Source of the DNA: DASXMT01 sp035552655
GTDB lineage: Bacteria > Actinomycetota > Acidimicrobiia > Acidimicrobiales > RAAP-2
Length of the DNA stretch: 17,956 nucleotides
Reading direction: 5' to 3'
Assembly (NCBI GenBank): GCA_035552655.1
Contig: DASZLD010000100.1
Location: forward strand, 1 to 17,956
Positions 15,171-17,956 of this stretch are shown here, piece by piece; the first letter of the stretch is position 1; each line of letters opens with the position of its first letter. Below the pieces are notes generated by a model. That model had not been told where the DNA came from, searched no databases, and saw only the letters and a program-made list of their open reading frames with translations. The position numbers and the translations under genes are program-made.

Positions 15171-17477
15171 TCATTGTTCGGCCAGGATGGCGGCCAGCTC
15201 GGCCAGCTGGTCGCGCACGATCGGTCCCGTGGTCTCCACCATGGCCTTGGTGATCAGCCCGGTGAACCGATAGGGCGCCTGGTAGCCCGGTCCCACCGCC
15301 GGTCCCCATTCATAGCCACAGGTGAGACCGACCCCGACGCCGTTGAAGCCCGACGGCGTGAACCGGGACAGTGTGCCTTCGGCCACCGTCTCGCCATCGC
15401 AGGCCAGCCGCACGTCCCCACCCAGTCCCTCGTCCTTGTGGAACTCGAAGGACAAGGAGTGATCGCCTGACGGGAGCGGGCTATCGGCCGCCACGATGTG
15501 GTGCTCCTTCCCGTACAGGTTGTGCACGTAGCGGAGCCGCCCTTCGAACACGTGGAACGACCAGCCGCCCAGGGCACACCCCAGGGCCAGCAGCACCCCT
15601 TCGGGGACGACACCGTCAGGAATGTTGACGTCGACGGTGGCGGCATGGGAACGGTTCCGGACATTGGCCGCCACCTGTTCGGGCACCGGGGCGCCACCGG
15701 GAAAGTACCGGAACCGATCGCGGGGCCGTCGGTGGTCGGGTTTGGGGTGGGCCAGGGTCCACAGCACCCGGTTGTCCAACGGGAGCACCTGGTTGCGACG
15801 CGCCTCGCCCCACCACAACGCCACCAGCTCGGCCACCCGGTCCGGCTCCTCACCGGCCAGGTCGCGTGACTCGGAGAGGTCCTCGGCCACGTGGTAGAGC
15901 TCCCACCCGTCGTCCTCGAAGGGGGCATTGGGATCCAGCCCGTCGCCGTAGAGGGGGCCCACGGGATGAAAGGTGACGGCCTTCCAGCCGCGGTGGTAGA
16001 TGGCCCGGGACCCGAACATCTCGAAGTGCTGGGTGTGGTGTTGCTCGGGCGCGGTGGCGCCGTCGGCACCGAGCAGATAGCCGAAGCTGGTCCCGTCGAT
16101 GTGCGACTGGGGCACAAAGTCGATCACTTCGGGCGCCGAGACGCCGGCCAGCTCCAGCACGGTCGGGAGCACGTCGACGGCATGGGCGAACTGGTGCCGG
16201 ATCCCTCCGGCGGCGGCTGACAACCGGGCCGGCCAGCTGACGATGCAGGGATCGGCCACCCCGCCCTGATGGACCTCGCGCTTCCAGCGCTTGAACGGGG
16301 TGTTGCCGGCCATGGTCCAACCCCACGGGTAGTTGTTGTGGCTGGAGGGACCGCCGATCTCTCCAATGCGGTCGTACATCTCCGCCGTTCCCGCCGGGTC
16401 GAGGTTGGAGAGGCGCACGTCGTTGATGGAGCCCTCGGGACCGCCTTCGGCGCTGGCCCCGTTGTCCGACACCACCATGATCACGGTGTCGTCCAGCTCA
16501 CCCAGGTCTTCGATCATGGCGATCACCCGACCGAGCTGGTGGTCGGCATGGGACAGGAAGCCGGCGAAGCACTCCATGAACCGAGCGGCCACAGCCCGTT
16601 CTGTGTCGTCGAGCGTCTCCCAGGCCGGCACCCACGGCGGCCGGGGACTGAGGACGGTTCCCGCAGGGACGATCCCGAGCTCCAGCTGGCGGTCCAGGGT
16701 GCGCTGGCGCCAGACGTCCCATCCCTGGTCGAAGGCTCCGGCGTACCGATCGATCCACTCGCTCGGCGCATGGTGGGGCGAATGACAGGCGCCGGTGGCG
16801 AAGTAGAGAAAGAAGGGCTGGTCGGCATCGACGGCCCGCAAGTCGGTGACGAACTCGATGGCCCGGTCGGCCAGGTCCTCGCTCAGGTGATAGCCGTCGG
16901 CCACCGACCGGGCCGGATGAACGGCGTGATTGTCGTGGTAGAGGGCGGGGACGAACTGGTGGGTCTCGCCCCCGTGGAACCCGTACCAGCGGTCGAAGCC
17001 CCGGCCCAACGGCCAGGTGGAACGGGGCGCGGCCATATGGGTCTCGTCTTCGGGCGTGAGGTGCCATTTGCCCACGGCGTAGCTGGCATAGCCCCGGTCC
17101 CGGAGGATCTCGCCCAGGAACCCGTTCTCCTTGGGTGGCCTACCCCAGTAGCCCGGGAAGCCGACGGCCAGATCGGCCACCCGCCCCATGCCGTTGCGAT
17201 GGTGGTTGCGCCCGGTGAGCAGGCAGGCTCGGGTGGGCGAGCACAGCGCGGTGGTGTGGAAGTTGGCCAGCCGGATGCCCCGGTCGGCCAATCCGTCCAT
17301 GACCGGTGTGGCCATGTCCGAGCCGTAGCAACCCAGTTGGGCGAAGCCGACGTCGTCCAGCACTACCAGCACCACATTGGGAGCACCCTCGGGAGGATGG
17401 GGGACCGGTGGCCACCAGGGCTCCGAATCATGCCAATCGTCTCCGATCCGGCCGCCGAATTCAGCACCAGTGGGCAT
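15171..17477 (-). CDS. Type I (formylglycine) sulfatase, arylsulfatase AtsA/AtsD-like
   Basis: The 768-residue protein is an alkaline-phosphatase-fold sulfatase that hydrolyses sulfate esters. The active-site signature is CSPTRACLLTGR, with Cys79 in the C-x-P-x-R motif that formylglycine-generating enzyme converts to formylglycine. Metal and substrate residues visible are Asp41/Asp42 (VVLDDVG), Lys137 and His139 (GKWH), His232 (ACHSPHH) and Asp338/Asn339 (VSDNGASAEGG). The sulfatase domain spans about 33-560, followed by a roughly 200-residue beta-rich tail seen in long actinobacterial arylsulfatases. No signal peptide is evident, so it may be cytosolic. The start is the ATG at 17477, six bases after GGAGGAG; the frame's extension to 17660 is unsupported. 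No formylglycine-generating enzyme gene is in the window. It is divergent from an acyl-CoA synthetase gene. Substrate unknown. Confidence 0.92.
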   Translation of the reverse strand: MPTGAEFGGRIGDDWHDSEPWWPPVPHPPEGAPNVVLVVLDDVGFAQLGCYGSDMATPVMDGLADRGIRLANFHTTALCSPTRACLLTGRNHHRNGMGRVADLAVGFPGYWGRPPKENGFLGEILRDRGYASYAVGKWHLTPEDETHMAAPRSTWPLGRGFDRWYGFHGGETHQFVPALYHDNHAVHPARSVADGYHLSEDLADRAIEFVTDLRAVDADQPFFLYFATGACHSPHHAPSEWIDRYAGAFDQGWDVWRQRTLDRQLELGIVPAGTVLSPRPPWVPAWETLDDTERAVAARFMECFAGFLSHADHQLGRVIAMIEDLGELDDTVIMVVSDNGASAEGGPEGSINDVRLSNLDPAGTAEMYDRIGEIGGPSSHNNYPWGWTMAGNTPFKRWKREVHQGGVADPCIVSWPARLSAAAGGIRHQFAHAVDVLPTVLELAGVSAPEVIDFVPQSHIDGTSFGYLLGADGATAPEQHHTQHFEMFGSRAIYHRGWKAVTFHPVGPLYGDGLDPNAPFEDDGWELYHVAEDLSESRDLAGEEPDRVAELVALWWGEARRNQVLPLDNRVLWTLAHPKPDHRRPRDRFRYFPGGAPVPEQVAANVRNRSHAATVDVNIPDGVVPEGVLLALGCALGGWSFHVFEGRLRYVHNLYGKEHHIVAADSPLPSGDHSLSFEFHKDEGLGGDVRLACDGETVAEGTLSRFTPSGFNGVGVGLTCGYEWGPAVGPGYQAPYRFTGLITKAMVETTGPIVRDQLAELAAILAEQ

Positions 17478-17483
17478 GCATGA

Positions 17484-17490
17484 CTCCTCC
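17484..17490 (-). promoter_or_regulatory. Ribosome-binding site of the sulfatase gene
   Basis: On the minus strand GGAGGAG lies six bases before the ATG at 17477. It sets the start there and excludes the longer upstream reading frame, which begins at 17660 inside the divergent gene. Confidence 0.75.
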
Positions 17491-17554
17491 GTTGGGAAAA
17501 TCTGTTTTAGGTTGGCCCCAGGGTCCATGATGTACTGCGGAGACGACGGTACCG

Positions 17555-17567
17555 CGGCCCTGGGCCG
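17555..17567. promoter_or_regulatory. Short inverted repeat in the divergent promoter region
   Basis: CGGCCC-T-GGGCCG sits in the 127-bp gap between the sulfatase and acyl-CoA synthetase starts. It could be an operator shared by both, but a GC-only 13-bp palindrome is quite likely by chance here. Confidence 0.2.
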
Positions 17568-17604
17568 GCGTGCCGGGTATCGCTTGAAGAGGGGACATCC
17601 GCAG

Positions 17605-17956
17605 ATGAGTGGTTCGACGCCAAGCCCGAGCAGCGCGCAGGTTGCGCAACTGGCCAGCATGGCCGAGCTCTACCCGGACGAGGTGGGCTATCGAGTCGTC
17701 GATGGCGGGCACTTGACGTTCGGCCAGTGGGAGGCCCAATCCAACCGCTTGGCCCGCGGCCTGGTCGCCGCGGGCGTGGGCCACGGCGATCGGGTGGCCA
17801 TCCGCCTGAACGGTGTCAATGCCCTCCGCTGGGTCATCGCCTATGCCGCCACCCACAAGGTCGGAGCGGCTGCGGTACCCATCGACCCCCGCCTGGCCCC
17901 ACCGGAAGTGGCGCACATGCTCGCTCACGCACGGGCCGTGGCCCTCGTGGCCGACG
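17605..17956 (+). CDS. AMP-binding acyl-CoA synthetase/ligase, N-terminal part
   Basis: The first 117 codons of an ANL-superfamily adenylating enzyme are present; the gene continues past the window edge. The visible part is the typical N-terminal region. It contains LTFGQWEAQSNRLARGLVAA (about 38-57), then GVGHGDRVAIRLNG (58-71), and the VGAAAVPIDPRLAPPEVAHML stretch (about 87-107). All three are conserved among fatty-acyl and aryl-CoA ligases. The P-loop-like adenylation motif and the CoA-binding C-domain lie beyond the edge, so the substrate and completeness cannot be judged. The ATG at 17605 follows GAGGGG (17589-17594) at ten bases. It is divergent from the sulfatase gene with 127 bp between starts, which may mean shared regulation. 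A catabolic or lipid-related role is likely. Confidence 0.85.
   Translation, partial: MSGSTPSPSSAQVAQLASMAELYPDEVGYRVVDGGHLTFGQWEAQSNRLARGLVAAGVGHGDRVAIRLNGVNALRWVIAYAATHKVGAAAVPIDPRLAPPEVAHMLAHARAVALVAD

Noticed and set aside
16269..17483. 404-codon plus-strand open frame antisense to the sulfatase
   Set aside because: The sulfatase on the other strand has full catalytic motifs; this frame is a Gly/Val-rich shadow.
17478..17660. N-terminal extension of the sulfatase frame, with several cysteines
   Set aside because: It would start inside the divergent acyl-CoA synthetase gene and bypass the clear GGAGGAG site before 17477.

Overview
This window looks like chromosomal DNA of a high-GC actinobacterium, most probably class Acidimicrobiia. 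The coding regions are clearly GC-rich. The protein at 13567-15111 carries the 42-residue repeat with the core GYWLVASDGGVFSFGDA, which I associate from experience with Acidimicrobiia secreted proteins. The lineage is an inference, since there is no rRNA or other phylogenetic marker here. I saw no mobile element, phage gene, tRNA, rRNA or CRISPR array.

Layout. At the left edge a minus-strand reading frame runs out of the window and is broken by an in-frame TGA (1-352). A plus-strand group follows: a small cupin protein (590-1072), a four-helix membrane protein (1172-1702) and an aldehyde dehydrogenase (1802-3292). Convergent to these is a Coq4-family protein with an intact metal-ligand motif (3329-4276, minus). 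A multi-pass glycosyltransferase-like membrane protein (4541-5968) then overlaps an L-threonine aldolase (5965-7011) by four bases.

The centre is a complete peptide-type (Dpp/Opp) ABC importer. It has a secreted family-5 solute-binding protein (7236-9143), two permeases (9302-10267 and 10269-11267), and a fused two-domain ATPase (11253-13334). The ATPase lies on the opposite strand and overlaps the end of the second permease tail to tail by 15 bp, so it must be transcribed separately. A possible operator-containing promoter precedes the binding protein, and a strong hairpin separates it from the permeases.

The right part holds a secreted kelch/beta-propeller repeat protein with a perfect 120-bp internal duplication (13567-15111), a type I sulfatase of the formylglycine class on the minus strand (15171-17477), and the start of a divergent AMP-binding acyl-CoA synthetase that leaves the window (17605-17956).

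Most of this is ordinary metabolism and transport. The points that deserve a second look are regulatory and architectural: the dyad centred in a 20-bp promoter spacer, the intercistronic hairpin, the divided transporter locus, the Coq4-like protein with a palindrome abutting its ribosome-binding site, the glycosyltransferase/threonine aldolase pair, and the fresh tandem duplication in the repeat protein. I found no convincing new defence or mobile system.
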